The notes under the pieces were generated by a model. It was not told where the DNA came from, ran no database searches, and saw nothing but the letters and a program-made list of their open reading frames with translations. The position numbers and the translations under genes are program-made. 64,000 nucleotides of DNA from Bettongia penicillata ogilbyi. Lineage: Eukaryota > Chordata > Mammalia > Diprotodontia > Potoroidae. Positions 1-12,614 of this stretch are shown in pieces; the first letter of the stretch is position 1; the number at the start of each line of letters is the position of its first letter. The stretch covers positions 1,102,501-1,166,500 of the forward strand of contig JAJHZJ010000414.1 in the NCBI GenBank assembly GCA_023548195.1. The letters are read 5' to 3'.

Positions 1-140
1 CTTTGGATCTTACTAGGGAGATAAGACATATAAGAAAATCATAAGACCTTGCCCCCAGTCCTTCACTTGCTATTTTCTGTCTTGTCATTTGGATGGTCCC
101 TAGATCCTGGGGACTCGAGCTCTTCTCTCTCATTACCTAG

Positions 141-359
<219 letters not shown>

Positions 360-1167
360 TGACGTGCCTGGTAGACTAGCCCTGGGGAGGGAACTATGGG
401 ACCGTCAAGGCTGCCATTTCCACCCAAATTTAAGTTATATGTAATTTCCCCTTTTCATTGTCTTGAGGTCTTTGAATACATTAGAGGATTATCTAACCAG
501 CCAAACAGCAAGTCTATGGTGAGGTCCTAAGGTGCTTTAATACTCTTGAGTATAAGCGACAAGACATGGCCTTTGCCCTTGGTGAACCCTCTATGTGACA
601 GGGATGATAGGATATATTGACAAGCTGTCAAAAGAGACCTATTTAAAATGCTTCATGGAGATGAGACTTGAGCTGATGCTGAAGGATGGTAAAAGATGTC
701 AGGAGGAAGAGGACAAGAGGAAGGGGCCCTCCAAGCAAGACGTCCAATATGAATAAGTTCAGAAGCCAGAATGATTATGTTTTATTGGTGGCACACTGAG
801 AAGACCAGAGTAAAGCATTAGACTTGGGGTGGGGAGCAATAGAAAATAAAGATGGATGGACTTGATAAGGACAATTACAGAGAGCCTCAACTTCTTGCTG
901 AGAAGTTTAGACTTTATCCAGAGAGCACTTAGTGCAGGGGAATAGGGAAGAGTAGTGGAGTGATATATTGAGAGCAATTCTTAGGGTATGCCTAAGCCCT
1001 GGATGGGAAGAGACTTTCTGAAAGGAAGCCAGTTAGGAGGCACCTTTAGTAGTAATTCTGATAGAAGGTGACCAAGGCTTAAAGAGCACTGGATTTGAAG
1101 TTAGACGACCTGGGTTTGAATCTCAACTCTGCTACCTGTGTGACATTTATAAATTGAGGGGATTAGA

Positions 1168-1262
1168 CTCATTCAGTCAGCATGCAGTTATTAAGCCCTT
1201 GCTATGTGCTAGACATGTCAGTAGGCCCTGGAGATAAAAAGATAAAAGTGAAGTCGATTCCT
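1168..1262 (-). mobile_element. L2-clade LINE 3' end fragment, preceded by a MIR-like stub
   Basis: Read on the + strand this is the complement of an L2 tail: TTATTAAGCCCTTGCTATGT is followed by a decayed 'gtgctagacatgt' and a GGAGATAAAAAG segment. The same motif heads the L2 antisense copies at 40985 and 46108. Bases 1078-1165 before it look like a + strand MIR (GACCTGGGTTTGAATCTCAA). Confidence 0.6.
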
Positions 1263-1517
1263 TCCAGGCCTAAATCCCATGATCCTATGAATTAAGAATA
1301 GAATAGGAAGGACAGATATGAGAGGTCTTTCAAAGGAAGAAATGATTGTATTTGAGAACAAATTGATTGAATATGGTGGGAAAGGAAAGCATCACACATG
1401 GCAGCAAGAGTTCTGTATTGGATGGCCGACTTTCACTTCAAATGCATCAAGTCCAAGTGAAGATGTCCTGTAGATAATTGGAAATATGAACCTATGATTT
1501 GGGTGAGGGGTAAAGGT

Positions 1518-1771
1518 GCGGCAGTTAGGTGGAACAATGGATAGAGCCCTGGACCTTGAGTCAGGAAGACCTGAGTTCAAGCCCAGCCTCAGACACTTAA
1601 CTAGTTGTATGACCCTGGACAAGTCACTTAGCACTGTTTGCCTCAGTTGCCACATCTATACAATGAGCTAGAGAAGGAAATGGTAAACCACTGCAATATC
1701 TTTGCCAAGAAAAGCCCACATGGGGTTACGAAGAGTCAGACATAACTGAAACTACTGAGCGACAACAACAA
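1518..1771 (+). mobile_element. Mar1-type SINE, near full length
   Basis: Begins GCGGCAGTTAGGTGGAACAA, continues with a GAGTTCAAGCCCAGCCTCAG core and an AATGAGCTAGAGAAGGAAAT segment, and ends in GACAACAACA. The tRNA-like head, CORE region and characteristic tail are all present. It lies in an ADCY5 intron, sense to the gene. Confidence 0.9.
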
Positions 1772-2019
1772 ATGGTAGAAGAGATATGGGGGTCTACCTG
1801 CAAGATGCTGAGGGCTGGGAAAGAGTACAAAGAGAAAAGTAGAAAGAGGAGGACTAGGCTTTAAGGATTCCCATAGGTAGAGCAAAGGAAAGGAGCCAGG
1901 GAAAAAAGTCCAAGAGGTAAAAGAGCTGAAAGGGTAATGGCAAAGAAACCCAGAGAGGAAAGAAAGGATTGACCAACAGAAGGAGATGTTAAGGAAGAGA
2001 AGGAAGACACTGATCATGA

Positions 2020-2310
2020 CTGAGAGCTGGAAGGGACCTTAGATATAATATCTAGTCTGGCATTCCTATTTTTTAGGGGATGAAATTGAGGCCCAGAGAG
2101 ATTCAGTGATTTATACAAGATTAACAGATAATGGAGGCAGCAGGGTGGAATTTTTTAGAGACCTGGCTTTGGCTCCAGGAAGATCTAGATTAATGTCCTA
2201 CTTTGGACACATAATAGCTGCATGACCTTGGGCAAGCACCACTCAGTGCTTTGGGCAACCTTCTAAGACTGTATATTGCAAAAAAGGTATTAATCTGCAC
2301 TATACAAAAC
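2020..2310. mobile_element. Two adjoining MIR/CORE-SINE fragments
   Basis: Bases 2020-2128 read as an antisense MIR (AGCTGGAAGGGACCTTAGAT, then GATGAAATTGAGGCCCAGAG). Bases 2133-2310 read as a + strand copy with GGCAGCAGGGTGGAA and GCATGACCTTGGGCAAG. Both are strongly diverged. Confidence 0.6.
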
Positions 2311-2807
2311 TCCTCACTTGGGAGTTGGCTGTCCCGATGAAGTCACAGGTCTATTCCCTATCTCTACCCCACACAGATCTGGGATTAAAAATCTGCTTTT
2401 CTGATTCCAAGTTCATTAATGAATAATCTCAAAAGTGGGATGAGGGCAGAACTGTAGAAGGTTAAGGAGTGCGTTAAGTGTGTGGTAAGGAAAGGGAAGC
2501 AGCAGTTTATAAAGCACTTATTGGAGAAATTTGACAGTGAGTGGGAGAAGAATAAAGGAGGGAGAGAAATTGGGTCAAGAAAACTTTTTTCCCCCTTCTT
2601 CCTTCCAAGATGGTAGGGAGAGTGTTTTTTTAACAGTAAGAGAGAAGGAGCCTTTGAAAGGGGAGAGACTTAAAGACATGAAGCCAGAGAAGACTGAGAA
2701 AGACCCCTCAGGAGCTAAGAGATGTGATGTGGGACAGAAGTGGGGAAGTTAGCCAACCTCATCCCCCAAACCTCCAAAGAACAGTATTAGCTCATGCGAG
2801 AGCTTGA

Positions 2808-3008
<201 letters not shown>

Positions 3009-3234
3009 TAGATAAGGTTCTCTCCTATGCTAAGAGATTTCCAAGGATGGGAATCTCAGAGCTTTCACTATGGAGTCATTAGATTTAGGGATAAGGGACT
3101 GATTGACTCTAACAATTTGATTTAAATTTTAGGAAACAGTTTTTGCAAAAAAACAATCTCACAGTAGGTTAGAGAGCACTGATATTAACCAATGGACTGA
3201 TTATCTATGATCCTAAATTGACAAAGCATTCCCT

Positions 3235-3415
3235 GGATGCAGAGGCACTATGAGAAATAGAGGAGGATAGAAATATGTTTTGCATGACTTTCACATGTAT
3301 TACTGACAACATATTGCGTGCCTTCTCAACAGGTTGGGGAGGAGCAGGTGGGAAGGAGAGAATTTGGAATTCAAAATTTTTAAAAGTATTACAAATAAAT
3401 AAAAAAAGAGATAGA
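3235..3415 (+). mobile_element. L1 3' UTR fragment
   Basis: Contains the marsupial L1 3' signature GAGAGAATTTGGAATTCAAA followed by an A-rich AAATAAATAAAAAAAG tail. The same block ends the L1 copies at 31.2, 36.5 and 39.6 kb and the HAL1-like element at 52.8 kb. The copy is heavily 5' truncated. Confidence 0.75.
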
Positions 3416-3847
3416 GGAAGAAGAGGCAATCCCATTGGGTGGAAGGTGGGAATGGGGAGGGAGGTTCCAGACTAATGGAGGAGGCTAGTCAATGCCTTCA
3501 GGTACATATGCAGAGGAAGCAGACATGCGAAAGAGAAATAGGCTTTCGCTGACTACAGCCATACAAGACTCACATGGCATTGCACAGTTCAAAGTGAGCT
3601 TGAATTCTACCATATTACTTTAGAAGAAACAATCTAGCTTGTTAAAAACTATTTTCCTGCTGGGGATGCTTTGCCATCCCCCTACACACAAATATACATG
3701 CCTGAAGGAGAAGGAGAGAAACATTTTTTCCACTCTCCATTCATTAGGATCAAGAACTTGTGAACCCCTCCCTTCTTGCCACCCAGCTCATACCTTCAGT
3801 AATGGTGGCCTGGAGCTTCTCAAATTCTGATGCTCTGTCAGAAACAG

Positions 3848-4010
3848 TTTGGTACAACAGGAAGAATGATGTCCACTGTTCTGAAAGTCAGAAGATCTCC
3901 TGGATCTGTCACTAGCTAGTTGTATGACCTCAGGTCAGTCACTTAACCTCTGTAGAATGTAGTGGAAGGACTAGATCCCTCATGACCCTTCCAGCTCCAA
4001 GACTTATGAA
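3848..4010 (+). mobile_element. MIR-type SINE
   Basis: Contains AGTTGTATGACCTCAGGTCA, CACTTAACCTCTGTAGAA and a CCCTTCCAGCTCCAAGA tail, in the order expected for MIR in + orientation. Confidence 0.7.
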
Positions 4011-4480
4011 GTGACACTAATTTCATTCCAGGGACTAGCAACAGAGACATAGACAAAACCATGAGATGGATTGCCATAAAGTGGCCATTAGGACTTTTGA
4101 GGTTCAGGGTAGCACCATGTGGCTGCAGACCCAGCTTTGCCAAAGATCATTCAGTCCTCTCCTTCCTGCTTCCCAGGAGGAAAAAACAACTAGAAATTTG
4201 GAGTTCCAGGTAGGGATGACAGAGGAAGGGCCACATACAACTTCTCACCAAATCCCCAAAGAAGGCAGCTCTTACAGAACTGAGTAATTGCAACAAAATA
4301 CTGTCAATACACACAATTACCCAAATGATGAATTAGCTGTGACAACTCAGAATCCCCTTGTCACCACTGCTCAAAGAAGTTCAAGATGTTGACCTGGACA
4401 GGGGGCCCAGCTATGATTTTTTTAACTTCTTTATTGTTTGGGATCATTTGCAGCCCTTCAACCTCTGTTAGTATAGATGA

Positions 4481-4828
<348 letters not shown>

Positions 4829-5977
4829 CAGCAGGCAGGGTGGGCAAAGCTGTACCAGGCAGACCGGCGTTTGGAGAATTGGAAAATGACTTCTTTTGTG
4901 CCAGGCAAGGTGGGCAGGCCTAGCTCTAGTGCCCACAGGGTGTCCTGGTGTATTTTTCCACAGTGACTCCAAAACCAGCTTTCTCTTCTCCTTGGGGGCA
5001 GGAGCCCCAGGAGGACCCTGGGGGAGCCAACTTCCCTGAGAGCACTAAGTTGACCAAAGATGTATCTGGCTCTGTATGTCAGCTAGGAGAAGACCTGAAT
5101 CATTTGAGTTTTGTAACTGACCGCAGCGTCAGTTTCTTAGGGTGGAAAAGAGCTTAGTATTTATTGGTGTAGTGCCACCTGACACACTCGTGGAACAGGC
5201 AGGTGCTGCCTGGGGAAGACTTCCTGCCCCCAGGGGTAAGGACCTGGGGTGTCAGCCAGGGAAAGCTCGGGGATCCCCACAGATGCTGCTTTTCTGTGCA
5301 AGCTTTTTAAAACTCAGATGGTGGCCTGGACTTTGTTCCATTGAGGCCTTCTGGCATTGCTGGTCATAGCATTGTCACAGGAAGGACTTCTAGCCATATT
5401 AACTGTGCCCTCCTCCATCCTCCCCATCTCCCTTTAGGAGCAGGCAGTACACCTAGGCTAAACATGACTCTTTCCAAGGTGGGGAGGGGAAGGGAAGGGG
5501 TAGCAGGAGGTTCCCATGGCTCTGAGAAAAGCAAATATTTATTAAACAAAACAAAAACAGTTCTCCGTGCCCTTCTTTAGCACGTGCTAGTTTGCCGCGT
5601 TCGAGAGACATAAGTAAATCAACACTTCAGGCCAGGGTGCTGGGGTTTGGGGAAAGGAGGGATCCCAGCCCTGAGATTTGTCATTTTTGTATCTTTTATT
5701 TTGTAATATTGAAAACTTGGAGATCTAACAGAGATACCAAATTCTATATTTTGTAAATTCTCTATCAGAAAGCGGCTGTGTGCAGCAGGGTGTCGTTGCT
5801 AGTGTGTACGGCTTGTCTATTTGTATGTATGTATATAAGCTATGGAGCCAGGTCCCGCCCTGTGCTGTTGTCTCATTTCCCATTTGGCAGTTTTCAGTTT
5901 TACAGGGTACAATCAGCAGTGGGTTTATCTGCTTCTGGGACCTCAGGGTAAATTCGGTACTGTACTTTCGCAGTGGG

Positions 5978-5980
<3 letters not shown>

Positions 5981-6026
<46 letters not shown>
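5981..6026 (+). repeat. (AC)23 microsatellite
   Basis: Uninterrupted AC dinucleotide run in the inferred ADCY5 3' UTR. The periodic Thr-His or Val-Cys open frames across it are artefacts of the repeat. Confidence 0.98.
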
Positions 6027-6028
<2 letters not shown>

Positions 6029-6667
6029 CACTTCCCCCTATAGAAGAACAAATAACATAAAGGATGAGTGCCAGAACCGCTAGAAGGTTTCTTTCCAGAG
6101 CTGATGTAGATTTGTGGAAAATTCTTACCCTCTCTAAACAGCACTGCTGTCCCAGTGGCCTCACCGTCCTACATGTCAACATATTTTCATCTAAAAAGGT
6201 TTTATTTTGCTGTACTAGGACCATCTTTGAGCCTGACTGGGGCTACCCTTACCATAAAAGGACTTGAAAATAGCACTAAGTGCCATTTGCTGGTTTCAAT
6301 TTGATTTCTGTGAAGAGCCTTGAACAGTGCATGTTTTTTCTTTCTTTTTTTCATAAACAAAACAAAAGCACCCAACTGATGATTCCTCTATCTGTCCAAG
6401 TTAGTTAAGGAGCAGCTGGATTTCCAGAGGACCCCTACTCCACACCTGGAACAGTGCACCTCAAAGTGCTGGCTCTGGGCTCCAGAACAATGCTGGGGGC
6501 GGGGCACCTTTCCCCTTTCCCCTAAAGGTCTGAATCATGATAGTAGAACGTAAGAGTTCCATAAAGGAAACAACCATTTGTTTTGTATTGCAAGGGTTTT
6601 TTTTGCTGTCGTCGCTGCTTGTTTTCATTTTTTTGTTGTTGTTTTTGTTTTTGTATTTCTAGCTTCT

Positions 6668-6717
6668 AGACATAATAGCTGCTTAATACATGTTGGAGGA
6701 ATTGGATTGAAAATAAA
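6668..6717 (+). promoter_or_regulatory. L2-like tail with AATAAA; candidate early poly(A) signal for ADCY5
   Basis: CTAGACATAATAGCTGCTTA followed by a GGAATTGGATTGA ending resembles the L2 3' terminus seen elsewhere in the window. It runs directly into AATAAA at 6712-6717, with T/G-rich DNA just downstream. A proximal poly(A) site supplied by an L2 tail is plausible but unproven. Confidence 0.35.
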
Positions 6718-7014
6718 CCTTTGAGGTTTTCTTTTGAAGACAATATAAAGAACTCTGGTTTTTTGTAATCTGTGGAGTGAAGGGAGAGTTTTGATAACTA
6801 GCTAGGCTGTGCAGTGAAGAGATACTTAAACCAAATCCAATGTCTGGGGGCGGATCCATATCTTTCCAACTCTTCACTCTTCTCAGGGCAGAATAACTCT
6901 CTGGGGCTCTCATGGAGAACCAAAATTGGGACCTGTTTTACTGTGCTCAACAATGAAAATTTTCATGAGCACAGAAACTTGTTTTCCTCTCACTGAGATA
7001 CCTTAGGTTGTGCT

Positions 7015-7038
7015 TACATGCACATGTGCACATGCGCG

Positions 7039-7077
<39 letters not shown>
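7015..7077 (+). repeat. 63 bp alternating purine-pyrimidine tract with (GC)n and (AC)n
   Basis: From TACATG through a GCGCGCGCGCGCGC core to the AC run, every step alternates pyrimidine and purine. This is the sequence class most prone to form Z-DNA. It sits in the inferred ADCY5 3' UTR. Confidence 0.95.
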
Positions 7078-7079
<2 letters not shown>

Positions 7080-7829
7080 CATAATACCACTTAATATCAG
7101 CCTCTTATTTCCACCTCCCCTGACCAACACTCTCCACTATGACCTCCTGACTGCAATATGCAGTTTCCCCCAGCCCAGTTAGAGCACATCTCTGAGGAGC
7201 AGATTGTATAAACTGTAAAACTGCCAAGTCTGCCTTTGTATTATAGTTCTGCTGTTACATCCCTTAAGTTTTATGAAGCACCTGTGTTTCCCACCGTATT
7301 CTGTTGGCTTTCTTTCATACCCATGGTTGTTTTGGTTTCTGTTTTAAGGTTTGCTTCAAATTTGAGTAAAGTATGTACTCAATCTGCCTGTGTCACTGTG
7401 CTCCCTCTTTACTGCTGGTCTTTGTTAGAAACATCTCCAACCTTCTTGAAAGGTCCTTTCCCACTTCCCCTTGTCTCTTTTCTCAGTCTCTTCCCTTTTC
7501 TCCTAAATTTCTTTCCCTTTTTTTCTCCCTCCAGTTATCCTCCTTATGCCTCAGTTTTACCATTCGTAAAGTAAGGGGGTAGAATAAGTTGATCCATAAT
7601 TATAGTCCCTTCCAGACCTTGCACCTATTCTCCCTGCCTGTCTGTCCATCCTTCTACCCACTTCTACCCCAAACTGTGACTGTTGATGATGTGTAAAGCT
7701 TAAGCATCATTTTTCTCTAAGGAGTGTACACTCTGTTTATTCCTGACCTTGCAAAAAACAGACAAAAAAAACCCAGATACAATATGATTTCCCATGGAAA
7801 TTGAAAAAGTCTATTTAAATAATTTAACT

Positions 7830-7835
7830 ATTAAA
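7830..7835 (+). terminator. ADCY5: Candidate distal poly(A) signal ATTAAA of ADCY5
   Basis: ATTAAA in an AT-rich stretch (TTTAAATAATTTAACTATTA upstream), followed within 10-35 bases by G/T-rich sequence (GGTAATGTGTCCTGG, then GGTTTGATTTG). This is the expected layout of a mammalian cleavage site. Beyond it the sequence becomes repeat-dominated. No transcript evidence is available here. Confidence 0.4.
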
Positions 7836-8451
7836 CACTTTCACTGGTAATGTGTCCTGGTTTGATTTGTAGCAAGACCTAGGGAGGCCAAGTTCTGAAG
7901 AAATACACTGGAAACTAGACTGCCAGGGCAGAATGTTTGAACAGACCATCTTCCCCAGTAGCCACATTCACATGCTCCCCTGTTCGGAACAAAGCAGCTG
8001 TCTCTTCCGTGCCTGGCATATTGCTGGGGTTTTATGGTGACGATACTTGGGTTTGGTTCTTTTATAGTAAGTAGGAGGAGTCTTCAAGGCTTGGGTAGCC
8101 CATTTCTGTTGTCTTTGTAAATGTCATTAGTATAATGAGTTGGTTAAATTGAGTTTTCCTAGTGTTTTACTTATGCTAGAAGTGCATCAACTTGCCCTTC
8201 CTTTACCTCTCAACTACTTCAGAGACCATCTTGCCAATCAGGGTCCTAAGTGTAATAATGATCACAGGCATACTCACAAAGCAGAAGAGGCATCAGAAAC
8301 TGACTTACTGACATCCCATAAGACCAGTTGAAGTGCTCAGTTAAAGGAATTGTGGATAATTCACCTAGTGAGGAAGACCAAGATAAAAAGCAAATCATCT
8401 TAGGATAATGAGGTATACTTTTTTCCCTTTCCATCCAATACCATGAAATAT

Positions 8452-10620
8452 ATCACAGAATTTCAGAGCAGGAAGAAACCTCCGAGGTTATCTAGCCCAG
8501 TGATCTTCTAGCCCAACAACATCCTCAACAAACCGACATCTGACCTCTTCTTAAGAACTAGTAAGGAGGTCATTACCTCCCAAGGAAGCCTGTTCTACTT
8601 TTGGACTTCTAGTAGGCAGTTTTCTTTTGCCAAAGTGTGCCTCTGTAACTTCTACCTATTACTTCTAATTCTATCCTCTGGAGCACCCCCCCACTCCCAA
8701 AAAAACCCAAGATTAACGCCTCAACCATGTGGCAGCCCTTCTAGTACTAAAACAGGTTGTCATATTTTTCATAATCTTTGCTTTTCTGTGTTAACCCCAG
8801 TACTTTCAAACAAATATAAATGTCATGATATCTAGTCATCCTGGTTCACACTCCTATGGATGCACTTCATAGCGTTCCTAAAATGTCGGGTTGAATGAAG
8901 TACTTCAGTCATTACATCATTCCCTGAGGGTCTACCCAGAGCAGAGTACAGAGGGTCTGCCAGTGTTCTGGACCCTCTAATGCAAGTCAGGATTATAAGA
9001 GCCTTTTCAACTACCATGTAACACTGTTGCCTCATATGAAATTTGCAGTCCACTAAAATATTCAGCTCTTCTTCACATAAACTGCTATTTTATACTTAAC
9101 TGAATTTTTAAATCCATGTTGAAGATTTTGTATCATCCCTGTTAAATTCCATGTTAATTAGATTTAACTTATCATTATAGCTTGTTAAGGGAAAGCTAGG
9201 TGGCACAGCAGATAGAGGACCAGACCTGGAGTCAGGAAGACTTGAGTTCAAATCTGACCTTGAATATTTCCTGGCTGTGTGATCCTGGGTAAATTACTTA
9301 ACCCTGTTTTTCTCATCTATAAAAATGAGCTAGAGAAGGAAATAGCAAACCAAAAACAAAACCAAAAAAACCCCAAAACAACTTAATGGGATTACAAAGA
9401 GCCAGACGCAACTGAAACAAAAGAGCCTGTAAGATTTTTTGAGACCCAGTTCTTCAATCAAGTAGTATTCATTCCTTTCAACCAATTTTTTTTGTCATCC
9501 AAAAATCTGATAAACTTGTCTATGTACTCATCCCAGTCACTGAAAAAAAAAAGTGAACAGAATAGAGTCATATATGAACCTTGTGATGTTTCCCTAGAGA
9601 TTTCCAGGCTGTCTGGTAACCACTTGTTAGGTTGGATCACTTTTTGATACTTTGACAGATTCATGATCTCAGTGACCAGATTGCAACATACCCATATCTG
9701 CATAGCCTATGCAACTCTTGTCTATATCAGTCAATAAACCTTTCAAAGAGGGTCTACCCAAGATGCACACTGTGGGAGAAAGGTAACTCACTTGTTTTCC
9801 CTTGTTAAAAACAGGTGCCATTGCAGCACATAAGCTGTGCATTGCTTATCCCTTACACTGACAAAACCAACCCACTATTTCTTGGGGGGAGGGGTCATAC
9901 ATCAATGAGGATATTTTAGTTCTTTATTTATAAGGTGGTAGGTACAGCCTGTTCAGGTCACCTAAACACCTCTCAACTTTCCTTTGAGTAAAGCTGAATC
10001 AGAATTGAAGACTGTTACTCTGTGGTCATTCTACCAGGCAGGAATGGACTTAATCATCCAGCCTAACATGCAGTACACATCCTTCCATCTTGCTCACAGT
10101 GGTACTCAAGGAATTTTCTTAAATGCTATGCTGAAATCCATGAAGAAAATGTCTACAATATTTCTCTGATGAACTAGACTGGTTAGAAAGTCTCTTAAAA
10201 AAAAAAAGTCTATCTGGCAGTGTGTTTTTGATGAATCCATACCATCAATTCCTTTTCTTTGTGCTCAAAAACACACACACACAAAACTCAACAATGAGTT
10301 ATAAAATTTTGCCAGGAATCAGAGTAGAGTTCATTATCCTAACGGTGAGAAATCCCCTTTTTGGCAATTGGGACATTTGCCTATCTTCAGTCTTGCGGCA
10401 CCTCTCCATTCTTCATGATTTTCTGTTTTGTTTTCAGTAAAAATGGGAGAACTATTTTATTACACAAGTGCTATAGTTGTAGCACAAAGAGAATAACCAA
10501 TCCAAAATGTCAAGAAAGAGATTCCAGTCCTATTGGTCTTCTTAGACAACTTCCCTTTTTCTTCCTGCTTGGAATCATTTGTGTCTTCAGAATTTTGTTT
10601 TAATGAGCAGCACATCTCTC
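8452..10620 (-). mobile_element. CR1/L3-clade LINE, old antisense copy interrupted by a SINE
   Basis: On the + strand it starts ATCACAGAATTTCAGAGCAG, the complement of the ATTCTGTG-type terminus that ends CR1 elements. It continues as recognisable CR1 antisense text: CATTACCTCCCAAGGAAGCC, GGGTCTACCCAGAGCAGAGT, TTTGCAGTCCACTAAAATAT, TTGATGAATCCATACCATCA and AATTTTGCCAGGAATC. The Mar1 SINE at 9189-9421 splits it, and 9750-9980 is poorly matched. All frames are broken, so it is a fossil. The far end is uncertain. Confidence 0.75.
9189..9421 (+). mobile_element. Mar1-type SINE nested in the CR1/L3 LINE
   Basis: Starts GGGAAAGCTAGGTGGCACAG, has GAGTTCAAATCTGACCTTGA and AATGAGCTAGAGAAGGAAAT, and ends in CCAGACGCAACTGAAACAAA. 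An A/C-rich expansion at 9350-9380 interrupts the tail region. It is inserted in CR1-derived sequence and is therefore younger. Confidence 0.88.
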
Positions 10621-11104
10621 TTGGAATAATTTATTTTGTGGAATCTCATGGGACCCGACCAGTTCTCTCTCAGAACACTTTGAAATCAATTCTCTAAAAA
10701 TCTATTGTGTATATCAGGTGAGACTTTAAGAGACACAAGTGTTAGCAGACTTTGGATCATCAGGATTTTAATACGAGTATAACACATCTGAGTACTAGGT
10801 ACCATCAGAACTTTCCTATGGTGATAGATGGGGCAAAAGAGTACCTGTGTGTCCTTGTGGAATTAATATGGGATCTATACGCAAGATTTTAAATGAACAG
10901 AATGAAGAAAGTTAATGGATAAGTAGCCAAGGTATCAACTTAGGAAATCTTCAAGCCAGCTCACATACACATTGTATAGTGGCACCTCCTGGTGAAGTCT
11001 ACTACAACTTAATTTTAATGCTGGAAAAATGCAGGGAAAAAAAAGGAGAGCCACTTCTCTGGTCCTTAGTTTCCCTAGCGATAAAATAAGGGGGCTGATT
11101 TAGT
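10621..11104. other. Intergenic stretch without recognised elements
   Basis: AT-rich unique-looking sequence. I find no exon, RNA gene or identifiable repeat. Confidence 0.5.
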
Positions 11105-11290
11105 TCACAGATTCTTAACTTTTTTGTGTCAAACTGTTTGGTAGTCTGGTGAAGCCTAAAGACCTTTTATCAGAATGTTTTGAAATGGTTGAAGGAAATG
11201 CTGAATTTCAATTAAAGATCTAATTTTTTCTGACTCAAGTTCACAGAGTCTCTGAAATCTACTTATGGATTACCTGGAGTTAAATATCAC
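11105..11290 (+). mobile_element. hAT-like non-autonomous DNA element, diverged copy
   Basis: Contains AGATTCTTAACTTTTTTGTG, GGTAGTCTGGTGAAGCCTAA and a decayed tail. The same text recurs at 48389-48585 (+) and, inverted, at 54085-54228. Assignment to hAT rests on the terminal inverted repeats of the 48 kb copy and is an inference. Confidence 0.5.
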
Positions 11291-11544
11291 TGAAGATGAT
11301 TACTAAGGTCCATCACAATTTCAAATCCTGAGTCTAAGTGCTGCAAACACAAGTATGGGAGCAGGTAGATGTGGACTACAGGTCCATGTGGTTTGTGAAA
11401 TAAGAGTAATCAGCATTTTGCAGGGTGGACTCTCAAATTAACCCCATCCTCACACATACAAAAAAAATTTACAACCAAGCCACTGGTATATTTTCCCCCC
11501 TTGATGGGAACCTACTGACAGTTTAATAATGTAAATCTGGGGTG

Positions 11545-11720
11545 AAATGTCATGCCTCTAACTCTGCTAGAACATAAAGCAAATCACTTTACTCTGCCTT
11601 AGTTTCCTCATTCATCAAATGAGCTGGAGAAGGAAATGGCAAACCACTCCATTATCTTGGCCAAGAAGACCCCAACTGGGGTCACAAAGAGTCAGACATT
11701 GAAATCAAAGAACAAGAGGA
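11545..11720 (+). mobile_element. Mar1-type SINE, 5' part diverged
   Basis: Contains GCCTTAGTTTCCTCATTCAT, AATGAGCTGGAGAAGGAAAT, CAAACCACTCCATTATCTTG and GTCACAAAGAGTCAGACATT. The head is hard to trace. Confidence 0.8.
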
Positions 11721-11984
11721 TAGTTGTTGACTATAATTCCAGACACTTTTTTTTCCTTCTGGCATTAGAACAGAAAAAATAGACTATACAGTGCTCTAAT
11801 TTATTTTGATGTGGTTTGTATAAGTGGCCTTTGGGGTTGAAGTTTTGTTCTTGGCTTAGCTTAGCCATGTTCATTGGTGGCTAAATGCTAAAAAATAGCA
11901 CCTTACAATGAGCAGAAGTCAGGGTTAACTAGCTCCAAACCCTATACAGATACACTTTTAAAAAACCTCTTGGGCTTCTCTTTA

Positions 11985-12260
11985 AATGGTAATTTATTGA
12001 ATGTACAGAAAAGCTCATCTAGATACCTCATCTTTGTCTTTCATCACATCCCTTCCCATCTCTGGAAGAAGCTGGTTCTTAATTACCCTGTCTCTGTCAC
12101 CTTGAGTCTCTCCTTTTCCATTGCTGCCTTCCTCTCTGCCTACACATATAAAGGATCCTTCCCCATACTCTCTAAAAGAACCACAGATTATCTCCTGGGG
12201 ATTTTCTACAATAAGTTAAACCAACACCACCTGTCTGCTGCTTGGCAGGCATCTTTATTG
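11985..12260 (+). mobile_element. Possible L2-clade LINE ORF fragment
   Basis: C/T-rich text with AAGCTCATCTAGATACCTCA and ACCACAGATTATCTCCTGGG resembles the region upstream of the reverse transcriptase palm in the L2 copies at 56.7 and 61.4 kb. The match is weak and frames are broken. Confidence 0.3.
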
Positions 12261-12614
12261 GCTCTTACTATATCCTCTTCCCATGAGCCACTTTGTGGAA
12301 TGCTATAGAGAGAAATCTTGCTCAGAAACAGGTTGGTGACATGGCCTCTGATGTTCCTTCTAACTCCTAAATTCTGTATTCATAGAACATGAATTTTCTT
12401 CTGCCCCAAATATCCTTTTTCTAGGATTAGGCTCTGAGCAGACCCCCTGCCTCCCTTCACATCTGAAGTCAGCAGACGGGTCATGGCTATGGATAGCCCC
12501 GTTGGAGTTGGAGCAGGTTTGCTGGAAGGCTGTGATCCCATGCTGATGACCTCCCATAGTTCATACTGAAAAGATGGGCAAACAATGTATTCTCCCATAC
12601 AGGTTTCTATGTTT

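Larger units (their letters stand above)
4829..7850 (+). other. ADCY5: ADCY5 3' untranslated region (inferred extent)
   Basis: Non-coding sequence continuous with the terminal exon. It is richer in unique-looking sequence than the rest of the window and includes several AT-rich stretches (5680-5760, 7790-7840). It contains two long dinucleotide tracts and an L2-tail-like piece, and a MIR 3' half lies at 7545-7625 (CCTCAGTTTTACCATTCGTA). The end is set by the ATTAAA candidate at 7830 and is an inference; the AATAAA at 6712 could end a shorter form. Confidence 0.55.

Noticed and set aside
2531..2752. Lys/Glu-rich 73-codon frame in an ADCY5 intron
   Set aside because: A purine-rich intron gives such compositions by default; there are no splice sites delimiting an exon.
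5725..6224. Overlapping open frames rich in Val-Cys or Thr-His around 5980-6026 on both strands
   Set aside because: They are translations of the (AC)n microsatellite within the ADCY5 3' UTR and have no coding support.
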